From: UBA2982 sp040081395
GTDB taxonomy: Bacteria > Gemmatimonadota > Gemmatimonadetes > Longimicrobiales > Gaopeijiaceae
Direction: 5' to 3'
NCBI GenBank assembly: GCA_040081395.1
Contig: JBEBGN010000155.1
Location: 1-7,294, forward strand
DNA: 7,294 nt
Below the pieces are notes generated by a model. It searched no databases and was not told where the DNA came from. It saw only the letters and a list, made by a program, of their open reading frames with translations. Made by a program: the position numbers and the translations under genes. Of this stretch, positions 1 through 5,687 are shown piece by piece (positions within the stretch are counted from its first letter, which is position 1; the number at the start of each line of letters is the position of its first letter).

Positions 1-2
1 TC

Positions 3-53
3 ACACTCTATCACGACCTGTCGGACGGTCTCTGGTATGCTCAGAAAGACTGA
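3..53 (+). CDS. Possible C-terminal end of an upstream gene (partial)
   Basis: Reading from base 3, sixteen sense codons end in TGA at 51-53 and give a tail reading TLYHDLSDGLWYAQKD. It lies 17 bp ahead of recX, so it could be the end of a co-transcribed upstream gene. I do not recognise the tail. It does not look like the acidic C-terminus of RecA, which often precedes recX. Another frame (1-78) is also open to the edge, so the fragment is too short to prove coding. Confidence 0.25.
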   Translation, partial: TLYHDLSDGLWYAQKD

Positions 54-70
54 AGCCGCATCTTCACTTC

Positions 71-757
71 ATGTCTGACTCGCACATCACGCGCATCGAA
101 CCCCTCCCCCCCAGAGGGCTGCGCGTGCGCGTCCACCCGGACGTGGGCGACCCGTTCGAGGTCGCGCTCGAGGCGATCGAGATGGCGCGCCTCGGCGTCG
201 GCGACCCCCTGACACCCACCGCGCAGCGCGCGCTCCTCGAGGTCGACGCCGATGTCCGGATTCGCGAAGCCGCGCTCACACTCCTCTCGCACCGAGCGCG
301 CACCCGACAAGAACTGCAGCGTAAACTGCGCGGCAAGCGGTTCGACGCCGCACGCGTCGACGCTTGCCTGGATCGTCTCGAGGAGCGCGGACTCCTGTCG
401 GACGAAGCAGTAGCGGCCGCGTTCGTTCGTGACCGTTTGAAGTTTCGGCCGCGCGGGCGGGCGCGGCTCTCCTCGGAGCTGCGCACCAAGGGGGTCGCCG
501 CCGACGTCGCCGAGAACACGATCGCCCGGGTCTTCGAGGACGAGGCGGTTTCCGATGCCCAGCTGGCCCGGGAGTCGGGGTCCGCGTGGCTTTCCCGGCA
601 GGGTGCCAAGCTGCGCACAGCCCTCGGCAGCGCGACACCGACACCCGAGCGCGACAAGGCCCGACGCAGACTCCATGGATACCTGGCCCGCCGGGGTTTC
701 CGCGGCGACGCGCTCACCGATGCGATTCGACACGCCGAGGAGGAGGCGCGCTCGTGA
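71..757 (+). CDS. recX: RecX-family regulatory protein (RecA modulator)
   Basis: A 228-residue cytoplasmic protein of the RecX family, whose members bind RecA filaments and modulate recombination and the SOS response. The N-terminus (about residues 6-48) has the beta-rich opening and the LGVGDPL segment common in the family. Residues 64-110 carry the signature first three-helix repeat: AALTLLSHRARTRQELQRKL, then a basic RGKRF stretch, then CLDRLEERGLLSD. A second repeat follows at about 112-155 (AFVRDRLKFRPRGRARLSSEL, then TKGV) and a third at about 198-225 (RRLHGYLARRGF). The length is in or slightly above the usual range. The frame stays open upstream to the edge, but ATG at 71 gives a natural N-terminus; no strong Shine-Dalgarno precedes it. 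recA is not visible here. The last codons overlap a possible GTG start of the next small gene. Confidence 0.93.
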   Translation: MSDSHITRIEPLPPRGLRVRVHPDVGDPFEVALEAIEMARLGVGDPLTPTAQRALLEVDADVRIREAALTLLSHRARTRQELQRKLRGKRFDAARVDACLDRLEERGLLSDEAVAAAFVRDRLKFRPRGRARLSSELRTKGVAADVAENTIARVFEDEAVSDAQLARESGSAWLSRQGAKLRTALGSATPTPERDKARRRLHGYLARRGFRGDALTDAIRHAEEEARS

Positions 758-795
758 ATCCCGCCCCGCTCGGGACCCGTAGGGACCTGAAGAGC

Positions 796-800
796 GGAGG
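796..800 (+). promoter_or_regulatory. Shine-Dalgarno for the small basic protein
   Basis: GGAGG seven nucleotides before ATG 808. It supports the short form of the protein over the GTG 754 form, although that GTG has its own purine-rich site at 738-746. Confidence 0.6.
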
Positions 801-807
801 TGGACGA

Positions 808-978
808 ATGGCGAAGAAGTCCAACAGGAAGTCCGAGAAGTCGAAGATCCGGGTGCCGAAAGGTCCCTGCGAGCCGGAGCCGCCGAAGCGGCCCCCCTTC
901 CCCACGCCGACGCCGCCGTGGGACGGCTTGGGGGGCCCGGACCCCATGAAATGGCTCAAACTGGGCAAGAAGGGCTGA
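808..978 (+). CDS. Small basic, proline-rich hypothetical protein
   Basis: A 56-residue protein that I do not recognise. The first 18 residues are strongly basic (MAKKSNRKSEKSKIRVPK). The middle is proline-rich with one cysteine (GPCEPEPPKRPPFPTPTPPW), and the tail is MKWLKLGKKG. No membrane segment or signal peptide is visible. A clear Shine-Dalgarno, GGAGG at 796-800, lies 7 nt before ATG 808, which supports this start. The frame also continues upstream without a stop to GTG at 754, which overlaps the recX TGA and has AGGAGGAGG at 738-746 seven nt before it; that start would give 74 residues. Either way it is probably co-transcribed with recX. The composition suggests a disordered nucleic-acid- or ribosome-associated protein, but this is a guess. 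Confidence 0.6.
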   Translation: MAKKSNRKSEKSKIRVPKGPCEPEPPKRPPFPTPTPPWDGLGGPDPMKWLKLGKKG

Positions 979-1035
979 GCGGAAAGGAGCGTATCGCGGA
1001 CCCTCGCGGGAACACGGGAACGGTGCGACCGCCGT

Positions 1036-1050
1036 AGTGTTTCTCCCGAC
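1036..1050 (+). repeat. Imperfect upstream copy of the shared motif (22-bp period)
   Basis: AGTGTTTCTCCCGAC matches AGTGGTTTTCCCGAT at 1058-1072 at 12 of 15 positions without gaps. The starts are 22 bp apart, about two DNA helical turns. The similarity is modest: an 11/15 match to the 15-bp motif also occurs inside the recX coding sequence, so this may be chance. Confidence 0.35.
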
Positions 1051-1058
1051 AGGATCGA

Positions 1059-1073
1059 GTGGTTTTCCCGATC
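1059..1073 (+). promoter_or_regulatory. 15-bp motif shared with the receptor upstream region (tonB copy)
   Basis: GTGGTTTTCCCGATC lies 64 bp before the chosen tonB ATG. The identical 15 bases occur at 4983-4997 on the minus strand, upstream of the TonB-dependent receptor, in the same orientation relative to its gene. The flanking bases differ, so identity is confined to these 15 positions. It is likely an operator or a sigma-factor recognition element. No convincing -10 hexamer can be placed at a common spacing in both copies, so its exact role is unknown. Confidence 0.55.
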
Positions 1074-1120
1074 GACCGGAGTCAGGGACATGGGCAACTT
1101 TGTCCCAAGCTCGACGGTCG
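1073..1120 (+). other. Nested inverted repeats in the tonB leader
   Basis: An outer stem CGACCG (1073-1078) / CGGTCG (1115-1120) encloses an inner stem GGGACA (1085-1090) / TGTCCC (1101-1106) with a 10-nt loop. The structure ends just before the tonB Shine-Dalgarno at 1123-1129. It could be a folded mRNA leader influencing translation, or the inner palindrome could be a protein-binding site. The stems are only 6 bp each, so the evidence is moderate. Confidence 0.35.
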
Positions 1121-1122
1121 CT

Positions 1123-1129
1123 CAGGAGG
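1123..1129 (+). promoter_or_regulatory. tonB ribosome binding site
   Basis: AGGAGGT, a near-perfect Shine-Dalgarno, lies 8 nt before ATG 1138. It decides this start over the in-frame ATG at 1090, which has only the weak AGGGAC before it and would lie inside the leader inverted repeat. Confidence 0.8.
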
Positions 1130-1137
1130 TCGATGAC

Positions 1138-1920
1138 ATGAGTACGACGATCAGTTCCGCAGCACCCAGGAAGGTGGCCCCCATCCGCTTCCAGCCGATG
1201 CTTCCGCAGCCGGCACACCCGGGCCGGAGCCTGCTGGCCTGGGGCGTCCCGGCGATCATTCTCGAGAGCGCGGCCGCGGTCTTGGTGATCTGGGTGACGG
1301 CCATGGGCGCCCGCGTCGAGCCCCAGCCCGAAGAGACCTACCATTTCGTGGAGCTGACCACGGAGGTTTCGCTTCCAGAGCCTCCCCCGCCGCCGGCAGC
1401 TCCTCAGTTGCTTCCATCGACCCCCACCGTCGCGCCCGAGGTGAAGGGCTTCCAGACGCTGACGGTACCCACGGTCATCCTCGCGGAGATCCCTCCCCCG
1501 ACCCTCGGGCAGGTCACCATCAGCGCGGTCGACTTCACGGGTCAGGGCATCGAGGGCGGTCGCGGGGGGGTCGAGGTGGTCGGGGAGGCCGCGCCACCCC
1601 CGGTCGAGGCCGGTCCCACCTTCACGCCGTTCACCGTCGCCCCCTACCTGAAAAACGGGCCGGCGGTCGCCCGCACGCTGTCGCGAGAGTATCCGCCCAC
1701 GCTGCGAAACGCAGGCATCGGCGCCCAGGTCCTGCTCTGGCTGTTCATCGACGAGCGCGGACGCGTGCAACAGACGGTGGTGAAGACATCGAGTGGCTTC
1801 GAGCAGCTCGATGCCGCCGCCATGCGCGTGGCGCTGACCATGGAGTTCTCACCCGCGTTGAACCGCGACCGGAACGTGCCGGTTTGGGTCGCGGTCCCGG
1901 TGGACTTCAAGGTCTCCTAG
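1138..1920 (+). CDS. tonB: TonB-family energy transducer
   Basis: A 260-residue inner-membrane protein that passes proton-motive-force energy to outer-membrane receptors. It has a short cytoplasmic N-terminus with basic residues (RK at 11-12) and one signal-anchor helix at about 31-57. The periplasmic linker is proline-rich, notably PEPPPPPAAP at 80-89 and further Pro clusters near 119-121 and 153-155. A TonB C-terminal domain fills about 181-260, with the family YP motif (EYPPTLRNAGIGAQVLL) and the strand regions WLFIDERGRV and VWVAVPVDFKV. The helix lacks the histidine known from E. coli TonB but contains E43-S44. No exbB or exbD is in the window, so those partners must be elsewhere. The linker is shorter than that of long enteric TonBs. 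It shares a 15-bp upstream motif with the receptor gene on the opposite strand. The family is certain; pairing with that receptor is inferred. Confidence 0.9.
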   Translation: MSTTISSAAPRKVAPIRFQPMLPQPAHPGRSLLAWGVPAIILESAAAVLVIWVTAMGARVEPQPEETYHFVELTTEVSLPEPPPPPAAPQLLPSTPTVAPEVKGFQTLTVPTVILAEIPPPTLGQVTISAVDFTGQGIEGGRGGVEVVGEAAPPPVEAGPTFTPFTVAPYLKNGPAVARTLSREYPPTLRNAGIGAQVLLWLFIDERGRVQQTVVKTSSGFEQLDAAAMRVALTMEFSPALNRDRNVPVWVAVPVDFKVS

Positions 1921-1923
1921 CGT

Positions 1924-2634
1924 CTACGCCGCTCGAGCCGAGGAGGGCGGCGCACCCCGCCCTCCCGGCGTCACGTTGTACCGGTAGCCGATCCAGATGA
2001 GGACGATGCCCAGGAGTTCGGTCACGTAGAGCACCTCGGTGTGCCCGAAACGCGTCGCAGTCCCGCCGATACCCGGCAGGAGCGCCCCGATCGCGATGAA
2101 GCAGTTGCCGATGAATCGGTGGCGCGCCTCCACCGCGCTGCGGAAGCGCCAGGCGGACAACAGGGCACCGCCGATCAAGAAGACCGCCGCGTAGGTGTTG
2201 ATGAACGGGCTGAACAGGCGCGCGTGTCGCCATTCCATCACGCGCCCGGTGAGCCGATACGGCTCGACCATCGCCATGTCGATCGGCGAGAGGAGCACGA
2301 AGGTCGCGCCCGTGAGGATCGCGGCGCCGACCGCGGCTGCCATCAGATTCGCGGTCCGGCGGGAGAACATCAGGTAAACCGTGCCCTGCGCGAGCGGCGC
2401 ACCACCGAGCAGGGCCCCGGAGATGTACCAGGCGCGGAACACCGCTTCGTTCCAGCCGAAGAGCGTCGTCGTCGCCTCGGTGAGCGTCCCGAACCCGTAC
2501 GCGACGATGCCCAGGGCCCACCAGAAGAGGTGAGGCGCTGGCCGGCGCTCTCGCCACCGCTGGAACACGACAGGCGCGAAGAGCGCCGCCAGCACCGTGG
2601 TCGCGATCGGGATGTAGTGGACGAGCGTGGGCAT
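1924..2634 (-). CDS. Seven-helix integral membrane protein of unknown function
   Basis: A 236-residue, very hydrophobic protein that I do not recognise. Seven membrane helices can be drawn at about residues 3-24, 35-59, 65-90, 95-116, 144-164, 173-195 and 199-218, with short loops and a polar Gly/Pro/Ser tail. Polar residues in or near helices include E53 in GTLTEATTT, H172, and H198-E200 near the start of helix 7. Such layouts occur in stand-alone sensory or transport modules and in 7TM sensor inputs, but there is no output domain. ATG 2634 was chosen because the first helix follows directly and a strong hairpin lies just upstream. A TTG at 2688, seven bases after the receptor stop, would add 18 residues. 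No clear Shine-Dalgarno precedes ATG 2634. Its position downstream of the receptor suggests a role in the same uptake process, perhaps inner-membrane transport; this is inference. Confidence 0.7.
   Translation of the reverse strand: MPTLVHYIPIATTVLAALFAPVVFQRWRERRPAPHLFWWALGIVAYGFGTLTEATTTLFGWNEAVFRAWYISGALLGGAPLAQGTVYLMFSRRTANLMAAAVGAAILTGATFVLLSPIDMAMVEPYRLTGRVMEWRHARLFSPFINTYAAVFLIGGALLSAWRFRSAVEARHRFIGNCFIAIGALLPGIGGTATRFGHTEVLYVTELLGIVLIWIGYRYNVTPGGRGAPPSSARAA
1942..1965. terminator. GC-rich hairpin at the convergent gene ends
   Basis: GGAGGGCGG (1942-1950) and CCGCCCTCC (1957-1965) form a perfect 9-bp stem with a 6-nt loop. It starts 21 bp after the tonB stop and lies within the last codons of the opposing membrane-protein gene. 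No T-tract follows on the plus strand, so it is not a canonical intrinsic terminator. Given the 3-bp gap between opposing stop codons, it is the best candidate for stopping tonB transcription. Confidence 0.4.
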
Positions 2635-2641
2635 GGAAATC

Positions 2642-2683
2642 GAACGCGGCGGGTGCGGACTGAAGGCCGCCCCCGCCGCGTTC
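2642..2683 (-). terminator. Strong hairpin between the receptor and 7TM genes
   Basis: GAACGCGGCGGG (2642-2653) pairs perfectly over 12 bp with CCCGCCGCGTTC (2672-2683). After one mismatch (2654/2671) there are four more pairs, GCGG (2655-2658) with CCGC (2667-2670), leaving an 8-nt loop. In the minus-strand direction it begins 12 nt after the receptor stop and is followed by GATTTCC, a poor U-tract. It ends 7 nt before ATG 2634, the ribosome-binding position. It could terminate or attenuate receptor transcription, protect the receptor mRNA end, or mask translation of the downstream gene. Confidence 0.55.
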
Positions 2684-2695
2684 CTCAAACGTCCG

Positions 2696-4864
2696 TCAGA
2701 AGGTCACGTCCCAGCTGAGCGTGAACGCGCGCTTCGCCTCGGGCCGGAAGAATGAGGCGTTCGCGGTCTCGGCGTAGAGCTCGTTGGTGAGGTTCGTCAC
2801 CGCGAGCGTGAGGCCGTGCGTCAGCGCGCCGGTCTCGATGAGCCGCACACCGCCACGAAGCCCATGCACCATGAACGATGGCAGCGTTGCGCCGAGAGGA
2901 TTGCCCGAACCGAGCGCGGCGTCCCTCTGCTCACCGCTGTAGCGCGACTCCCACTCGCCCCAGAAGCGGCCTTCTGGCTGCCGATATCCTGCACGGCCCG
3001 TCACCTTGGTCGAGTAGCTCTCTCCCACAGGGTTCTGCGGATCGAGCGTGTCCTCGGCGTCCAGGGTAGCGAACGAGGCGCCGAGCTCGAAGCCACTCGC
3101 CAGACGCACATCCGCGTTCAACTCGAAGCCCTCCATGCGGATCTTGTCGACGTTCACGTTCTGGTAGGTGTCGAGCCCCGAGGTCTGCACCGTGTCACCG
3201 GTCTGGTCGAGCACGGGCTCGCTGCGAATGCCGTCCGAGATCTCGTTTCTGAACCAGAAGCCCTCGACGTAGAGCACCCCACTCTGATAGCGCGCGCCGA
3301 GGTCCCAGTCGATGCTGGTCTCGGCATTCAGGGAACCGGGCGCCTGTTGGTAGGCGCTCGCCTCGGGAACCGCTCCGTCGAAGAAGAGTTCGACCAGATT
3401 CGGCGAGCGGAAGCCGCGTCCCAGCGAGCCGATCAGGTTCACGCCTTCGACCACCTCGTACATCGCATTCACGGCTCCGACCACGGTGCTGTTGGACGTA
3501 GAGGTGGGCGTGTTGTTCAGGTTGGGCGTCACGCGCGTGTCTGCCGACACATCCTGGTAGCGTCCACCCACAACCACGCTCATCCGCTCCACGACGTCGA
3601 CCTCGCCTTGGAGAAACGCGCCTAGGCTGGTGAACTGAGCGTTCGGGATCGACGGCGCGTTGGAGGTGCTGACCATGGGGGGACCAAAGCCCGTGATCGT
3701 CTCACGATTGTTGTCGCGGCCGTCGGAACTGTCCCGGAATCCGTCGACCCCGTACGTGAGCCGCAGCCCGCTCCCCACCATCTTACGCGCCTCGGCCCGC
3801 ATGCCGTAGGTGCGAATGTCGGTGAAGTTACGATTGTCCAGCGTCAGCCCCGCGGTCGGGGTGAACGGGATGTAGGCATCGAAGAAGAGATCCCGCTCGT
3901 TGTCCTGACCGTAGACGGTCAAGCTCACGTCGTCGGCGATCGGGTTCGTCAGGTCGTGAGCCCGTAGGCCCCCGGTCAGCTTCGTGAACCGCTGCTGGGG
4001 ATACGTGATCTCGATCTCGACGTCGCCCGGGTTGTAGTTGTCTGGGTGGACGAAGCCGAAGCCCGTGTCGTCGGCGTTGTACTGCTCCACCTTCGCGAAC
4101 ACGCCGACGGACTGGTTGAAGTCCCAACCGATGCGGGTGTCGAAGGTGGTGTCCTCCACGCCCGAGTGCAGCACCTCGACATCCTGCGCGAGCGTGATGT
4201 CGCCGAAGTCCCCCGCGGGCGCCTCGTACGTGCCGGCGGTGCGCCACGTCCCACCACCCTGGAACGAGAACGACCCGCCGCGTCCCTCGAAGCGTAGCGA
4301 GGCCTTGCTCTGCGAGGCCGCGGAGCCGAACAGATAGGAGGCCGACCCCCTCGACCCGTCCCGGACGGGAGCCTCGGTGATGATGTTCACCACCCCGCCG
4401 ATGGCGTCGGACCCGTACAGCACGGACGCCGGACCGCGCACCACCTCGACCTGGTCGATTGCGCCCAGATCGATGAGCGCGGGCAGCTCGCCGAAGTCGC
4501 GCTGGCGGCGCGTGTTGTTCATGCGCAGGCCATCGTTGAGCAACAGGATGCGCTGCCCCCCTTGGCCACGGATCTGCGGGCGCACTTGGTTCACGCCGAC
4601 GCCCGTCACGTCGAGACCTGGGAGCGAGCGGAAGATGTCCGAAACCGTATTGGGCATCTGCTCCATGAAGTCACGCCGCTGCACCACCGAGATCGGGGCC
4701 GGGCTGACCGACCGCGCGCGGGGCCCGCGGGTGGCCGTCACCACGACCGGATCGACCGCGTAGACCGAATCGGGGTCGGGCTGGGCGGTCTGCGCCGATG
4801 CGCTGACGGGCCCGAGCACGAGAAGGACGGCAGTAGCGGCCAGCGCCGCGCGGACCACGGACAT
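2696..4864 (-). CDS. TonB-dependent outer-membrane receptor
   Basis: A 722-residue outer-membrane beta-barrel that takes up a scarce ligand (siderophore, cobalamin, metal chelate or similar) using energy from TonB. Residues 1-24 form a signal peptide ending ASA|Q. A TonB box DPVVVTATR is at 38-46. The plug domain spans about 55-163, with LPGLDV, the RPQIRGQGGQR core, and VEVVRGPASVLYGSDAIGGV. The 22-strand barrel fills the rest and ends in the aromatic WDVTF, as needed for BAM assembly. The segment FRSPNL (485-490) to SLNAETS (511-517) recalls the FRAP/NPNL region of haem receptors but has no histidine between, so haem is not supported and the substrate stays open. The start is ATG 4864, placed 8 nt after GGAG (4876-4873); ATG 4870 would sit only 2 nt from it. 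It is the second gene on this strand after the two-component pair. Confidence 0.93.
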   Translation of the reverse strand: MSVVRAALAATAVLLVLGPVSASAQTAQPDPDSVYAVDPVVVTATRGPRARSVSPAPISVVQRRDFMEQMPNTVSDIFRSLPGLDVTGVGVNQVRPQIRGQGGQRILLLNDGLRMNNTRRQRDFGELPALIDLGAIDQVEVVRGPASVLYGSDAIGGVVNIITEAPVRDGSRGSASYLFGSAASQSKASLRFEGRGGSFSFQGGGTWRTAGTYEAPAGDFGDITLAQDVEVLHSGVEDTTFDTRIGWDFNQSVGVFAKVEQYNADDTGFGFVHPDNYNPGDVEIEITYPQQRFTKLTGGLRAHDLTNPIADDVSLTVYGQDNERDLFFDAYIPFTPTAGLTLDNRNFTDIRTYGMRAEARKMVGSGLRLTYGVDGFRDSSDGRDNNRETITGFGPPMVSTSNAPSIPNAQFTSLGAFLQGEVDVVERMSVVVGGRYQDVSADTRVTPNLNNTPTSTSNSTVVGAVNAMYEVVEGVNLIGSLGRGFRSPNLVELFFDGAVPEASAYQQAPGSLNAETSIDWDLGARYQSGVLYVEGFWFRNEISDGIRSEPVLDQTGDTVQTSGLDTYQNVNVDKIRMEGFELNADVRLASGFELGASFATLDAEDTLDPQNPVGESYSTKVTGRAGYRQPEGRFWGEWESRYSGEQRDAALGSGNPLGATLPSFMVHGLRGGVRLIETGALTHGLTLAVTNLTNELYAETANASFFRPEAKRAFTLSWDVTF

Positions 4865-4872
4865 CGTCATCG

Positions 4873-4876
4873 CTCC
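4873..4876 (-). promoter_or_regulatory. Receptor ribosome binding site
   Basis: On the minus strand this reads GGAG, 8 nt before ATG 4864 and only 2 nt before the in-frame ATG 4870. The spacing favours 4864 as the receptor start. Confidence 0.55.
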
Positions 4877-4890
4877 AGATCCATGACATG

Positions 4891-4919
4891 GGTAGGCGCC
4901 CATCCGCGCCCCGGGTACC
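4891..4919 (-). other. Hairpin in the receptor leader
   Basis: GGTAGGCGC (4891-4899) can pair with GCGCC (4906-4910) and, after a 5-nt bulge, TACC (4916-4919), with a 6-nt loop. It lies about 27 nt upstream of the receptor start. It may be a modest mRNA leader structure; no known riboswitch consensus was recognised. Confidence 0.25.
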
Positions 4920-4982
4920 AACGAGCGGGAGAACCTAGGCGATACGCCCGAAAGCAGAAATTCGGAGTTGTACCTGAGGGGG

Positions 4983-4997
4983 GATCGGGAAAACCAC
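4983..4997 (-). promoter_or_regulatory. 15-bp motif shared with the tonB upstream region (receptor copy)
   Basis: Read on the minus strand this is GTGGTTTTCCCGATC, identical to 1059-1073 before tonB and oriented the same way toward its gene. It ends 118 bp before the receptor start, in the 157-bp gap after the response-regulator gene. A loose -10-like TACAAC lies at 4972-4967, but the tonB copy has no equivalent at that spacing. The gap may therefore hold the receptor's own promoter, separate from the kinase-regulator unit. Confidence 0.55.
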
Positions 4998-5021
4998 GGA
5001 CCCCGCCCCTCTGCGCCGGGT

Positions 5022-5687
5022 CTAGGTCGCCGGCCGGTCCAGCCCCTGCTCCACCACGAAGCGCGTGAGCCCGGCCACACTGCGGATGCGGAGCTTCCCC
5101 ATCACGCGCTCGCGGTGAGTTTCCACCGTGCGGGGGGAGATGCCCAGCGACTCGGCGATCCCGCGGTTGGTGTGCCCCTGCGCGACGAGTACCAGCACCT
5201 CGATCTCGCGCGGCGTGAGCGAGTCGATGCGGCTCCGCTGCTGCTCCCGCTCGAGCTCCTGGCGGAGCCCCACGCTGAGCTGCTGGGTCACCTTGGTCGC
5301 GAAGTATTCGCGGCCTTCGTGGATCGCGGTCACGGCGTCACGGAGCTCGGCGGGCGTCACGTCCTTGAGCACGTAGCCATCGGCCCCAGCACGCACCGCC
5401 TCCAGCACGTACTCCGGCTCGTCGTGCATGGACAGCATCAACACCCGAACTCCGCTACCCGCATCCCGCAGGGCCCGCGCGACCTCGAGACCGGTCTTGC
5501 CCGGCATGGTGACGTCCAGGACCACGAGGTCCGGGCGGTGCTCCTCGGTGAGCGCGAGGGCCGCGTCCCCATCGGAAGCCTCGGCCACGACCTGGAGCCC
5601 CTCGACCTCCTCGAGCACGCCCCGGATGCCCTGGCGGACGACGGCGTGGTCGTCCGCGATGACGACGCGAATCCCTTCGGCGCTCAA
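5022..5687 (-). CDS. NarL/FixJ-family response regulator (REC-LuxR HTH)
   Basis: A 221-residue cytoplasmic DNA-binding response regulator. The receiver domain (about 6-125) has acidic residues D12-D13, phosphoacceptor D58 in LVVLDVTMPG, switch serine S86 and conserved lysine K108 in GYVLKDVTP. A linker follows, then a LuxR-type helix-turn-helix at about 155-215: LTPREIEVLVLVAQGHTN, then IAESLGISPRTVETHRERVM as the recognition helix region. All phosphorelay residues are present, so it should be functional. The start is TTG at 5687, whose TTGA overlaps the kinase stop. A strong AGGAAGGAG (5701-5693) lies 5 nt before it, inside the kinase gene, indicating translational coupling. Its partner is almost certainly the overlapping kinase. 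The targets are unknown; the receptor and tonB are the nearest candidates. Confidence 0.94.
   Translation of the reverse strand: MSAEGIRVVIADDHAVVRQGIRGVLEEVEGLQVVAEASDGDAALALTEEHRPDLVVLDVTMPGKTGLEVARALRDAGSGVRVLMLSMHDEPEYVLEAVRAGADGYVLKDVTPAELRDAVTAIHEGREYFATKVTQQLSVGLRQELEREQQRSRIDSLTPREIEVLVLVAQGHTNRGIAESLGISPRTVETHRERVMGKLRIRSVAGLTRFVVEQGLDRPAT

Noticed and set aside
485..517. Haem-receptor FRAP/NPNL signature in the TonB-dependent receptor
   Set aside because: Only a loose FRSPNL to LNAETS resemblance is seen and the histidine expected between the boxes is absent. These positions are receptor residue numbers, not bases.
1090..1137. Earlier ATG start for tonB
   Set aside because: It has only a weak upstream AGGGAC and falls inside the leader inverted repeat, whereas ATG 1138 has AGGAGGT at 8-nt spacing.
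979..1137. Cobalamin or other riboswitch upstream of tonB (GGGAACGGTGC segment)
   Set aside because: The rest of the conserved cobalamin box cannot be found, and the leader is too short for the usual fold.
64..1770. A 568-codon open frame on the minus strand across recX and tonB
   Set aside because: It runs antisense to two recognisable genes, its translation is Arg/Ser/Ala-rich low-complexity typical of GC-rich shadow frames, and no domain is visible.
4923..4937. A further copy of the 15-bp motif in the receptor leader (minus strand)
   Set aside because: It matches at 11 of 15 positions, no better than a chance match at 586-600 inside recX.
4865..5080. N-terminal extension of the receptor by 72 residues
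   Set aside because: It would overlap the response-regulator gene and put 70 non-conserved residues before a clear signal peptide; the Shine-Dalgarno supports 4864.
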